DNA from: an uncultured Slackia sp. | Lineage (GTDB): Bacteria > Actinomycetota > Coriobacteriia > Coriobacteriales > Eggerthellaceae | Length of the DNA stretch: 51,271 nt | Direction: 5' to 3' | NCBI RefSeq assembly: GCF_959608125.1 | Contig: NZ_CAUHPG010000015.1 | Coordinates: forward strand, 1-51,271 | In this document: one piece after another, positions 17,633 through 25,169 of the stretch | Layout: each line of letters begins with the position of its first letter | How positions within the stretch are numbered: the stretch's first letter is position 1 | Position numbers and translations under genes: made by a program | The notes under the pieces: model-generated | The model's input: only the letters and a program-made list of their open reading frames with translations | Told to the model about the DNA's origin: nothing | Database searches by the model: none

Positions 17633-18771
17633 CGTTCCTCGCTTGCAATCGTCTCGAGGGCCGCAAGGGCCGCATCGATTTCTTCGTCGGTATTGAGATG
17701 GGAGAAGCTGAAGCGAACGACGCCGCCGTCCTGCGTGCCGAGTGCCTTGTGCATCAAAGGAGCGCAATGGGCACCTGCGCGCGTACAGATTCCATACTCC
17801 ATCGAAAGACGCATCGCCACCGCAGCGGCATCGGCGCCGCAGACGTCGAGAGCGACGATCGCGCATCGTTTTCCTGAACCACCGCCGACGACCCGCACCC
17901 CGCCAATCGCCTGCGCGCCCTCGAGAAAACGTGCGGAAAGCCGAGCGACCTCGGCCGAAACGACATCGATCCCCTTGTGCTGCAAATATGCGATACCTGC
18001 CGCAAGGCCTGCCAAGCCGTGGGCGTTCGCCGTTCCGGCTTCGAGCGCGTCGGGCATGAAGCGCGGATGACGCTCATCGAAGCTATGCACGCCCGATCCG
18101 CCTTCGGCAAAAGGCGCAACTTCGATATCGCGGGCGACGCACAGTCCGCCCGTGCCTTGAGGGCCCAGCAGACTTTTATGACCGGTGAAGCACATGATGT
18201 CGGCGCCGAGGGCTGCCTGATCGACGGGAATGACGCCCGCGCTTTGCGCGATGTCCAAGATAAAGACCGCACCGGCCTCATGAGCCAAGCGGGCCATCGC
18301 GGCCACGTCGTAGACATCGCCTGTCACGTTCGACACATGGGTCACGGCGACGATATCGGGCCTCAAGGCAAGCAGACGTTCGTATTCGTCGAGGCGCAGC
18401 GAGCCGTCGACGTCGATGGGCGCCACATCGACGGCGCATCCGCACTCGTCGCGCGCCTTGAATAGGGGGCGCAGCACCGAATTGTGCGATGCGGCCGTGG
18501 TGAGCGCGCGGCCTTCGTACGGAAGCGTTCCCGCGATGGCCGTATTGAGCGCAGCCGTTGCGTTTGCGGCGAAAGCGACGCGTGAAGCATCGGGCGCGCC
18601 GAGAAGCTCCGCCGCGCGAACGCGAGCGCCATAGAGAGCCTCGCTCGCGGCAAGAGAGGCTTCGTGGACGCCGCGACCCGGACCGCCGAACGAACGCAGG
18701 GCGCACGTCACGGCATCGATGACCTCATCGGGTTTTTTCATCGTCGTCGCAGCGTTGTCGAGATAAATCAT
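17629..18771 (-). CDS. cysteine desulfurase-family PLP enzyme (possible selenocysteine lyase)
   Basis: A 380-residue class V aminotransferase fold protein. It starts MIYLDNAATTMKKP, has the PLP lysine in TGHKSLLGPQG (Lys199) and the catalytic cysteine in RAGAHCAPLMHKALGT (Cys336), matching the SufS/CsdB-like subgroup often annotated as cysteine desulfurase family protein. ATG 18771 follows AAGGTGAT; a TTG two codons earlier is less likely. First gene of the operon with the YjiL ATPase, the YjiM protein, YedF and DUF3343. It could release sulfur from cysteine or selenium from selenocysteine; the sequence alone does not decide, but the YedF/DUF3343 company leans towards selenium handling. Confidence 0.9.
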   Translation of the reverse strand: MIYLDNAATTMKKPDEVIDAVTCALRSFGGPGRGVHEASLAASEALYGARVRAAELLGAPDASRVAFAANATAALNTAIAGTLPYEGRALTTAASHNSVLRPLFKARDECGCAVDVAPIDVDGSLRLDEYERLLALRPDIVAVTHVSNVTGDVYDVAAMARLAHEAGAVFILDIAQSAGVIPVDQAALGADIMCFTGHKSLLGPQGTGGLCVARDIEVAPFAEGGSGVHSFDERHPRFMPDALEAGTANAHGLAGLAAGIAYLQHKGIDVVSAEVARLSARFLEGAQAIGGVRVVGGGSGKRCAIVALDVCGADAAAVAMRLSMEYGICTRAGAHCAPLMHKALGTQDGGVVRFSFSHLNTDEEIDAALAALETIASEER

Positions 18772-19194
18772 GGGCAATCACCTTGCATGCTGACCGAAAC
18801 GTGGAAGAATGCGGCGTTTCTCCGTGGGCCGAAAGATTGCAGAATGACCCAGGGCGCAGTCGAACGGACGCCGAGGAAACGGCGCGATTTCTTCACGAGA
18901 TATTGATTCGATTGAATGTGCGAGGCAGAGAGAAAAAGACGCGACGCTGCAAGCAGAGATGCGTTGCGTCACTGTTTAGTATAAGACGCGACGCGTCGCG
19001 CAAACGCCCCGAGCGGCGGACGGTTCTTTTAAACGCGCGAATGCCATAAGAGAATATGCAATCAGATATCGGGTTTAGCCCGCCTGTATTCAAGATATAG
19101 TCTTAAATAACGTATTTACCTATAAATTGCCGATATGTCGGCCTCAAAACAGCATGGTGCCGCAGCGATGCCCCGCCGCAGGCCTCCGGAACAT
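18772..19194 (-). promoter_or_regulatory. upstream region of the selenium cluster with palindrome and repeats
   Basis: No gene seen. On the minus strand TATACT (18978-18983 on plus as AGTATA) is a possible -10. Immediately upstream is the 14-bp palindrome CGCGACGCGTCGCG at 18987-19000, in the -35 to -10 interval. A 12-bp direct repeat AAGACGCGACGC occurs at 18936-18947 and 18983-18994. These look like operator elements around the start of transcription, but no -35 is convincing. Confidence 0.4.
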
Positions 19195-19228
19195 AAAAAA
19201 GAATGGCGGCATTACGCCGCCATTCTTT
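19195..19228 (-). terminator. intrinsic terminator of the hydrogenase operon
   Basis: GAATGGCGGC (19201-19210) pairs with GCCGCCATTC (19216-19225) around ATTAC, extended by AAA/TTT. On the minus strand the stem is followed by a run of T residues. It lies 29 bases past the cytochrome b stop. Confidence 0.9.
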
Positions 19229-19256
19229 CAAAGAGCCGTGAGGCACGCGATCGCGT

Positions 19257-19943
19257 TTAATGATCGAGCTTGTCCTCGCCAGAGATGTTGTGCTTCTCCG
19301 GATCGTAGGTCAGACCGCCGTGCTCGGTTCCGAAGAACATGAGCTTGGAGGGAGCAAGACCCTCGATGTTGGCCAAGTAGGCATGCAGCATCGTGAAGCA
19401 GATGAAGACGAACATCATGAAGTAGTGAATGATGCGAACGCTCATCGCACCGCCCATCATGTTGATGGCCGCCTCGAACACCGGCAGGTTGGCCGTGGGA
19501 GGCCACAGGAGCAGGCCCGTGAAGAACATGAACGCCAGCAGCAGCGGAATGGCCAGATAGGAAAGCTTCTGGGGCACGCCGAGCTTTGCAGACAGCGGAT
19601 GGTCCTTCTTCAGGAAGAGGTAGTACTTGATCCATGCGCCGAGCTGATGCTTGTTGTCGGCCTGGGGCAGCCAGGTCTTGTAGTCGGGCACCAGTTCGCG
19701 CGTGCCGCCCGCGGGAGCGGACTTCACGACGAAGGCCAGCACGATGCGCAGCAGGCAGTTGATGAAGATCACGAAGCCGAAGAAGATATGGACGCCGCGA
19801 GCGATGCCCATGAACTCAGGCCAGAACGGGAAGTGGATGCAAAAGCCCGTAACGATCAACAAGATCATCGCGATCAGGTTGACCCAGTGGGTCACACGGA
19901 ACGGCGCGGGATGCGCTTCACAGTAATGCGCGAGATGGGCCAT
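19257..19943 (-). CDS. hyaC: Ni/Fe-hydrogenase b-type cytochrome subunit
   Basis: A 228-residue integral membrane protein with four hydrophobic segments: WVNLIAMILLIVTGFCIHF, IFFGFVIFINCLLRIVLAFV, YLAIPLLLAFMFFTGLLLW and IIHYFMMFVFICFTMLHAYLA. Histidines in THWVN, GVHIF, IIHYF and MLHAY are candidate heme b ligands. It anchors the exported hydrogenase dimer and passes H2 electrons to quinone. GGGGGGTGAAG precedes the ATG, one base after the large-subunit stop. It is shorter than some HyaC proteins only by tail length. The symbol reflects role in the operon. Confidence 0.9.
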   Translation of the reverse strand: MAHLAHYCEAHPAPFRVTHWVNLIAMILLIVTGFCIHFPFWPEFMGIARGVHIFFGFVIFINCLLRIVLAFVVKSAPAGGTRELVPDYKTWLPQADNKHQLGAWIKYYLFLKKDHPLSAKLGVPQKLSYLAIPLLLAFMFFTGLLLWPPTANLPVFEAAINMMGGAMSVRIIHYFMMFVFICFTMLHAYLANIEGLAPSKLMFFGTEHGGLTYDPEKHNISGEDKLDH

Positions 19944-19944
19944 C

Positions 19945-21582
19945 TTACTTCACCCCCCAAGGGCTGGTAACGGTTTCGAACTTCTTGCCCGTCTTCGGCT
20001 CGACGATATGCACGGCGCAAGCGGTGCAGGGGTCGAAGCTGTGGACGGTACGCAGCGCGTTGATGGGCTTCTCGATGTCTGCCACGGGCACGCCGATCAG
20101 AGCCTGCTCGAGCGGACCGTAGTTGCCATGCGGGTCATGCGGAGCGAGGTTCCAGGTGGACGGGATGACGATCTGGTAATCCTCGATCTTGCCGTCCTTG
20201 ACCTTCTCGGAGTGATAGAGAGCGCCGCGCGGAGCCTCCCAGAAGCCGGTGCCTTCGCCGGTGATGTGGTCGGGGATCTCGAAGTAGGCGCTGTCGCCGC
20301 CCTTGACGGCCTCGCACAGCTCTTCGACCCATTCCTTCATCAGCGTAGCGATGTAGAGGGTCTCGATCTGACGAGAGCCGGTACGGCCGAGCGTGTTCTG
20401 CAGCGCGGAAAGGTCGCCCTTCTTCGCACCGAGAGCCTCGAGCAGCGAGTCGATATGCTCGACGACGAAGGGAACGTTGCGCTTGTAGGCCACGAGCAGA
20501 CGGGCGAAGCCGCCGGTTTCGAGAGACTTGCCGTCATACAGCGGGCACTTGTTCCAGGTGTAGCGGTCGTCGACGTTGTACTCCGTGAAGGCGGGTTTGA
20601 CACCCTGCTCGAACGGAGGCAGGTCGGCATCGCCCTCGTACCAGGAGCGACCGACATACTCGGTGATCTTGGACTCGTCGACGTCGGAGAGCGAGAAGTT
20701 CTCGTCGAGGACGCCTGCGGGCAGGTAGCGCTCGTTCATCTCCATGGACGGACGCTCGAAGACGCCCCATGCGCCGTAGCGGCCGACACCCTTGCCGAAC
20801 GTGGCGGCCTCGGGATAGAACTTGGCCACGGCGAGCGTATCCGGAATCATCGTGGAAGCGACCCAGTTGTACAGCTCGTCGACGAGACCCTTGAGGTCGT
20901 CGAGCTTCTCCTCGGTGGGAACGAAAGCCGTGCCGCCGGGGACGATCGTCATGATGTGAGGCATCTTGCCGCCGAGCAGCGCGGCGATTTCAGACGCCTT
21001 GCTCTGCATCTGAAGAGCCTCGAGGTAGTGCGCCGTCAGGATGAGGTCGGCCTCGGGGGTGAGGTTGTACTCACCCGTGTCGAACCAGTTGCCGCTGAAG
21101 ATGGAGAGCTGGCCGTTCTCGGCGAACTTCTTCAGGCGGTCCTGCAAGCCGACGAAGTCGGCGGACGGCGTGCCGAGCTCGGCAGCGAGATCATAGGCGG
21201 CCGTCGCGTCGGCGGAAAGCGCATTGAGCGGATTCACGTAGTCGAGGCCTGCCAGGTTGTAGAACCACAGGATGTGGCTGTGCAGGAACTGAGAGCCCTC
21301 GATCAGGTTGCGAATGATGCGTGCATTGTTCGGAATGCTGATGCCATAGGCCTTCTCGGCCGCGATTGCAGAGGCATGAGCATGCGAAACGGGGCACACG
21401 CCGCAGATGCGCTGCACGATCTGCGCCGCGTCCTCGGGCGTGCGGTCGCGCACGACGAGTTCCATGCCGCGGAAGCAACCGCCGGAAACCCATGCGTCGG
21501 TGACCACGCCGTCGGTGACTTCCATCTCAGCGCGCAGGTGGCCTTCGATGCGGGTAATCGGGTCGATGATGGAACGTGCCAT
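19945..21582 (-). CDS. hyaB: [NiFe] hydrogenase large subunit
   Basis: A 545-residue catalytic subunit. The L1 motif RICGVCP supplies Cys60 and Cys63, and the L2 motif DPCTACAVH supplies Cys519 and Cys522, the four nickel ligands. ITRIEGHLR at the N-terminus is the usual family opening. The 20 residues after His525 form the C-terminal extension that the maturation protease removes, so processing is expected. With the small subunit it is a group 1 membrane-bound uptake hydrogenase; Coriobacteriia carry a distinctive branch of this group. It starts at the TAATG junction with the small-subunit stop, after GGGAGGCAACC. No hyp or hyaD maturation gene lies in the window. Confidence 0.96.
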   Translation of the reverse strand: MARSIIDPITRIEGHLRAEMEVTDGVVTDAWVSGGCFRGMELVVRDRTPEDAAQIVQRICGVCPVSHAHASAIAAEKAYGISIPNNARIIRNLIEGSQFLHSHILWFYNLAGLDYVNPLNALSADATAAYDLAAELGTPSADFVGLQDRLKKFAENGQLSIFSGNWFDTGEYNLTPEADLILTAHYLEALQMQSKASEIAALLGGKMPHIMTIVPGGTAFVPTEEKLDDLKGLVDELYNWVASTMIPDTLAVAKFYPEAATFGKGVGRYGAWGVFERPSMEMNERYLPAGVLDENFSLSDVDESKITEYVGRSWYEGDADLPPFEQGVKPAFTEYNVDDRYTWNKCPLYDGKSLETGGFARLLVAYKRNVPFVVEHIDSLLEALGAKKGDLSALQNTLGRTGSRQIETLYIATLMKEWVEELCEAVKGGDSAYFEIPDHITGEGTGFWEAPRGALYHSEKVKDGKIEDYQIVIPSTWNLAPHDPHGNYGPLEQALIGVPVADIEKPINALRTVHSFDPCTACAVHIVEPKTGKKFETVTSPWGVK

Positions 21583-22820
21583 TACTGGTTGCCTCCCTTC
21601 TTCTTGCTAGCGGCTTCGAGGTCTTCTTTCGCGTACACGCCGATGGACTTATCGGGGTGCTTGGCGTCCCAAGCGCGCACCTTCTCGAAATCGGCGCCCT
21701 TGGGAACGCGGCCGGCGGCCTTCATGCCGAAGCCGTGGACCACCAGAGCGGCGGCGACGATACCGGTCACGCCGAGCGCGATGGTGCCGGGCTGGACCAC
21801 GAAATCACCGATGCGCAGGTCGCGATGGCGCTTGTAGAACGGGGTGTTGACCTCGACCCAGTTCTGACCCGGATTCTCGGGGTTGGCCTCGCAGCAACCG
21901 ATGCAGGGAGCGCCTGCCTCGACACACCAGCTGCGACGATGGTTATAGCGAACGACGCCGCAGTTGGCCTTGGTCTGAGGACCGCGACAACCCAGCGGAT
22001 AGAGGCAGTAGCCCTTGGCCTCTTCCGGCGAACCGAACTGATAGACGAACTCGCCGTTCTCGAAGTGGCCGCGACGCTGGCAGTTGTCATGCACGGTCTG
22101 GCCGAAAATCTGAACGGGCTTGTTCTCGGCGTTGAGCTCGGGAAGCTTGTCCAGCAGCAGAACGTCGATCAGAATGGCGCAGAGCCACTCGGGGTTCGGC
22201 GGGCAGCCGGGAATATTGATGACGGGAGTCTCGATGCCCTGCTCCTTGAGGAACATCTGCACGCCTTCGGCGTTGGACGGATTGGGATGAGCCGCCATCC
22301 AACCGCCGTTGACGGCGCACGAACCCAAAGCGACGACCGCGTTGGCATGCTCGGCGGCCTCGATCAGATGCTCGTTGCCGGTCTTGCCGGCGATGCGCAG
22401 GGCGTTGCCGCCCCAGCCGTTCAGCACGGCGCCCTCGTAGACGAGGATGTAGTTGCCGGCCTTGATGGTCTGTTCCTTGGCTTCCTCCATGGACCAGCCT
22501 GCGGCGGCGCTCAAGGTTTCGCTGTAATTCAGCGAAATCATCTCGAGCACGACGGAAGCGGCATCGGGAGCGTCGAGCTGAGCGAACGCCTCCGTGCAAC
22601 CCGTGCAAGAAGCACCCTCGATCCAAATGACGGGGTACAGATCGCCCTGGCTTGCTCCGATGACGGACTCTTCGAGAGCTTGAGCCACGCGGGGCGCGGC
22701 GGCCTCGCCCAGGCCCACCATGACCGCGAGCGTGCCACACAGTTTCATGAAGCTACGACGCGAGACTCCTCGCGAATCGAGCATACCCTGAAACTCTGAG
22801 ACAGTGGCTTCGTTGTCCAT
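21582..22820 (-). CDS. hyaA: [NiFe] hydrogenase small subunit, Tat-exported
   Basis: A 412-residue Fe-S subunit. A Tat signal (SRRSFMKLCGTLAVMVGLGEAAAP) exports the folded dimer. ASCTGCTEA gives the first proximal-cluster cysteines; GSCAVNGG, PGCPPNPEW, CLYPLGCRGPQTKANC and WCVEAGAPCIGCCEANP supply the rest for three clusters. A hydrophobic segment near residue 345 (LGVTGIVAAALVVHGFG) is the C-terminal membrane anchor, followed by about 50 hydrophilic residues rich in Lys. AGGAGG precedes the ATG. First gene of the operon; the order small, large, cytochrome is standard. Confidence 0.96.
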   Translation of the reverse strand: MDNEATVSEFQGMLDSRGVSRRSFMKLCGTLAVMVGLGEAAAPRVAQALEESVIGASQGDLYPVIWIEGASCTGCTEAFAQLDAPDAASVVLEMISLNYSETLSAAAGWSMEEAKEQTIKAGNYILVYEGAVLNGWGGNALRIAGKTGNEHLIEAAEHANAVVALGSCAVNGGWMAAHPNPSNAEGVQMFLKEQGIETPVINIPGCPPNPEWLCAILIDVLLLDKLPELNAENKPVQIFGQTVHDNCQRRGHFENGEFVYQFGSPEEAKGYCLYPLGCRGPQTKANCGVVRYNHRRSWCVEAGAPCIGCCEANPENPGQNWVEVNTPFYKRHRDLRIGDFVVQPGTIALGVTGIVAAALVVHGFGMKAAGRVPKGADFEKVRAWDAKHPDKSIGVYAKEDLEAASKKKGGNQ

Positions 22821-23135
22821 ACATACACCTCCTATTAGATGTGTCGAAAATACTGACAGGCGGCATTATCCGCGAACTGTTGCCGTCCCGACACCAAAAA
22901 ATGGCATTTATGCAAAATTCCTGTTCAAAGGCATAAAAATGTTACGAAATCATGATGCTGTAGCAACTTGATATTACATTATTAGAACTTGGTAACATGC
23001 CCCAGGTCAAAGACGTGTACGGAATATTTATCACCCAATAAAGGTGATGCGTGGAAAACGAAGTATGCACTAAAAAAGCAATTGGCTGCGCACTCGTGTC
23101 AAATGGGCGATACAAAATTATGCATACGCGTAAAA
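22821..23135 (-). promoter_or_regulatory. upstream region of the hydrogenase operon
   Basis: No gene seen; it is AT-richer than its surroundings. A possible minus-strand promoter is TTGCTA and TAACAT separated by 16 bases (plus-strand 22938-22975). Inverted half-sites TGTTAC (22940-22945) and GTAACA (22992-22997) flank it. No clean FNR or CRP box was found, so the regulatory reading is tentative. Confidence 0.3.
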
Positions 23136-23169
23136 GAAGGGAGCCGTATCTATAGATACGGCTCCCTTC
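23136..23169 (-). terminator. perfect 34-bp palindrome, rubrerythrin terminator
   Basis: Bases 23136-23152 and 23153-23169 are exact complements with no unpaired centre (functional loop about four bases, CTATAG region). It lies 50 bases past the rubrerythrin stop and the minus-strand tail is TTTTACG, consistent with an intrinsic terminator. Confidence 0.75.
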
Positions 23170-23218
23170 AAGGCGCATAACGCGCGAATCGTCGTCTTGT
23201 CGAGACGATGCGCGTGTC

Positions 23219-23758
23219 CTAGTAGTTCTCGGCGCGGATCTCGAAATGAGCGCGTGGATGATTGCACACCGGGCAGACTTCGGGCGCCTCCGTTCCGATG
23301 TGGATATGACCGCAGTTATTGCACTTCCATGCGTGCACTTCGCCGCGCTTGAAGACCTCGCCGGCATTGATGCGCTCGATCAGCTTGCGATAGCGAGCCT
23401 CATGCTCCTTTTCGACCGCTGCCACACCATCGAAAAGACGGGCGAGCTCGTCGAAACCTTCTTCGCGAGCAGTCGCGGCGAATTCTGCGTACATGTCGGT
23501 CCATTCGTAATTCTCGCCCGACGCCGCATCGGCAAGGTTTTCGAGCGTCGAAGGAATCGACCCGCCATGCAAGGCTTTGAACCAAAGCTTCGCATGCTCG
23601 GATTCGTTCTTGGCCGTTTCGGCGAAAATGTTCTGGATTTGGACGTAGCCGTCCTTTTTCGCCTGCGATGCGTAATACAGATACTTGGTGTGGGCCTGAG
23701 ATTCGCCGGCAAATGCCGCCATGAGGTTCTTCTCGGTTTTGCTTCCCTTCAATTCCAT
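23219..23758 (-). CDS. rbr: rubrerythrin
   Basis: A 179-residue cytosolic peroxide-detoxifying protein of anaerobes. The N-terminal ferritin-like four-helix domain has the di-iron motifs: FAGESQAHTKYL, AKNESEHAKLW, and later AVEKEHEARY. The C-terminal rubredoxin domain has CNNCG and CPVCNH, four cysteines for one iron. ATG 23758 is chosen because AAAGGGGAG lies just upstream and it gives the standard length; the frame remains open further 5' but without support. Transcribed alone between two hairpins. Diagnostic features are complete, so the call is secure. Confidence 0.95.
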   Translation of the reverse strand: MELKGSKTEKNLMAAFAGESQAHTKYLYYASQAKKDGYVQIQNIFAETAKNESEHAKLWFKALHGGSIPSTLENLADAASGENYEWTDMYAEFAATAREEGFDELARLFDGVAAVEKEHEARYRKLIERINAGEVFKRGEVHAWKCNNCGHIHIGTEAPEVCPVCNHPRAHFEIRAENY

Positions 23759-23804
23759 GGAATCTCCCCTTTCCACGAAGACGATCGCGCAGCATATTTG
23801 CGCA

Positions 23805-23835
23805 CGAAGGCGCCGCACGGCATGCGGCGCCTTCG
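23805..23835 (-). terminator. hairpin after the mutY operon
   Basis: CGAAGGCGCCGCA (23805-23817) pairs perfectly with TGCGGCGCCTTCG (23823-23835). It lies about 60 bases past the mutY-like stop, just upstream of rubrerythrin. No T-run follows, so efficiency is uncertain. Confidence 0.5.
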
Positions 23836-23896
23836 TCAAGGATATCATGCCGCCCTTATACATGCATAAAACGACACAGAACGAAGGATCCGAGCG

Positions 23897-24760
23897 CTAC
23901 GCCCGCCAACGTCCGTCCGTCTGAGAAAAGAATCCCTCACGTGACAAGTCGGCCATGATCGAACGATAATCCGCGACGGAAACGCGGTCTCGTCCGGCAC
24001 GCAATTCCTCGGCATCCAGCCGAGCGAGGAGCTCTTCGTCGGCAATGCCGGGACACGACATGACTTCGCGCACGATCCAGGCGCGCTTTTGGCGGCGTGA
24101 GCCTTCGAAAGCGCTCTGACGCGTGTAAGAAGCAGAACGCCTCGTTGGGTTGACCTGAGTCTTTTTAAGATACGACCCCACATCGAGCAGCGCGTAATAC
24201 CAGCCGCGCACATCTTCGGAAGGACACGCCGCTTCGACGAGGGGGCGCAACTGCTTATCGGTCACACGCTCGGCATGAGGGAAAAATTCGTGAATGAACA
24301 CCGCGCGCACATTCGTCTCTATATATATGCAGGGAACGTCGCGCGAAAACGCCGTGATCCCCGCCGCCGTGGCCTCCCCGATTCCCGGCAGCTTGCAAAG
24401 TTCGTCGACGCCTACGGGAAGCGCTCCGCCGAATTCGGATGAGCAGATATCGGCGGCGCGCTTAAGCGCCAGGGCACGCCGGTTGTAGCCCATGCCCTGC
24501 CACTCCTCGACGACATCGGCGGTCGACGCGGCCGACAGCGCGTCCACCGTAGGAAAACGGGACATAAAACGCTCCCATCGCGTCAGAACGCGAGCGACCT
24601 GCGTCTGCTGTAGCATGACTTCAGAGATCCAAATGCCATACGGGTCGCGCGTGTTGCGCCACGGAAGGTCGCGATACAGCTCATTCCCCTGCTCGCGCAC
24701 GCGAGCGACGAATTCATCGATGGCCGCGCGCGAGATACCATTCGGCAACGCGGCCGTCAT
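23897..24760 (-). CDS. MutY-like A/G-specific adenine glycosylase, lacking Fe-S ligands
   Basis: A 287-residue HhH-GPD DNA glycosylase. The catalytic Glu is present in SEVMLQQTQV (Glu47), the helix-hairpin-helix is LPGIGEATAAG (124-134), and the second catalytic segment reads IETNVRAVF, with Glu148 where MutY normally has Asp (DGNV or DTNV). The usual C-x6-C-x2-C-x5-C Fe-S loop is absent; the corresponding stretch is NPTRRSASYTRQSAFEGS without cysteines, and no NUDIX-like 8-oxoG recognition domain follows. A winged-helix-like tail ends the protein. It overlaps the rrf2 stop by four bases, so it is co-transcribed. Base-excision repair is likely; specificity for A:8-oxoG is not assured. Confidence 0.8.
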   Translation of the reverse strand: MTAALPNGISRAAIDEFVARVREQGNELYRDLPWRNTRDPYGIWISEVMLQQTQVARVLTRWERFMSRFPTVDALSAASTADVVEEWQGMGYNRRALALKRAADICSSEFGGALPVGVDELCKLPGIGEATAAGITAFSRDVPCIYIETNVRAVFIHEFFPHAERVTDKQLRPLVEAACPSEDVRGWYYALLDVGSYLKKTQVNPTRRSASYTRQSAFEGSRRQKRAWIVREVMSCPGIADEELLARLDAEELRAGRDRVSVADYRSIMADLSREGFFSQTDGRWRA

Positions 24761-25167
24761 GGGCGACGCTGCCCCTCGAACAGCGATTCGAGCGTGATGG
24801 AATCGAAATAATCCTTCACCAGGTCGTCAGCGCGTTTCCAAACGCCGCGGAACTCGCATTCGCCGCAACGCTCGCAGTATCCCGAATCGGCAGCACAGGG
24901 CGACATGTTGATCGGACCCTGCAGGGCCTCGAGTACTTCGAGCAGCGTCGTAGTGCTCGGGTCGCATGCGAGAGACAATCCGCCTTTAGCCCCGCGCACG
25001 GTCTTCAGAAGCCCGGCATGTACCAAATCGTGCTGGATGCTGCGAGCGAACGCGTAGGGGATGTTCTCGCGCTCGGCCACTTCGGAAACGGACACGTACG
25101 CATCCTTGCTGTCATAGGCCGCACGGATGATGCGGCATGCGTAATCGCTTCGACGGGTGAGCTCCAT
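24757..25167 (-). CDS. Rrf2-family transcriptional regulator with Cys cluster
   Basis: A 136-residue winged-helix regulator. MELTRRSDYACRIIRAAYD is the classic Rrf2 opening; the recognition region is PYAFARSIQHDLVHAGLLKTVRGAKGG. The C-terminal part has CAADSGYCERCGEC, four cysteines close together, more than the three of IscR/NsrR, suitable for an Fe-S cluster that senses redox or iron state. It follows the degenerate AAA+ gene by two bases and overlaps mutY by four, making it the middle gene of a three-gene operon. Autoregulation of this operon is likely; an imperfect dyad near 26800-26814 is a possible site. Confidence 0.93.
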   Translation of the reverse strand: MELTRRSDYACRIIRAAYDSKDAYVSVSEVAERENIPYAFARSIQHDLVHAGLLKTVRGAKGGLSLACDPSTTTLLEVLEALQGPINMSPCAADSGYCERCGECEFRGVWKRADDLVKDYFDSITLESLFEGQRRP

Positions 25168-25169
25168 GG

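Noticed and set aside
22940..22997. TGTTAC and GTAACA as an operator for the hydrogenase operon
   Set aside because: Half-sites are only six bases long and 46 bases apart; kept as a remark on the upstream region, not as a binding site.
22989..23180. A 63-residue plus-strand frame upstream of the hydrogenase operon
   Set aside because: It runs through the rubrerythrin terminator palindrome and shows no ribosome site or recognisable motif.
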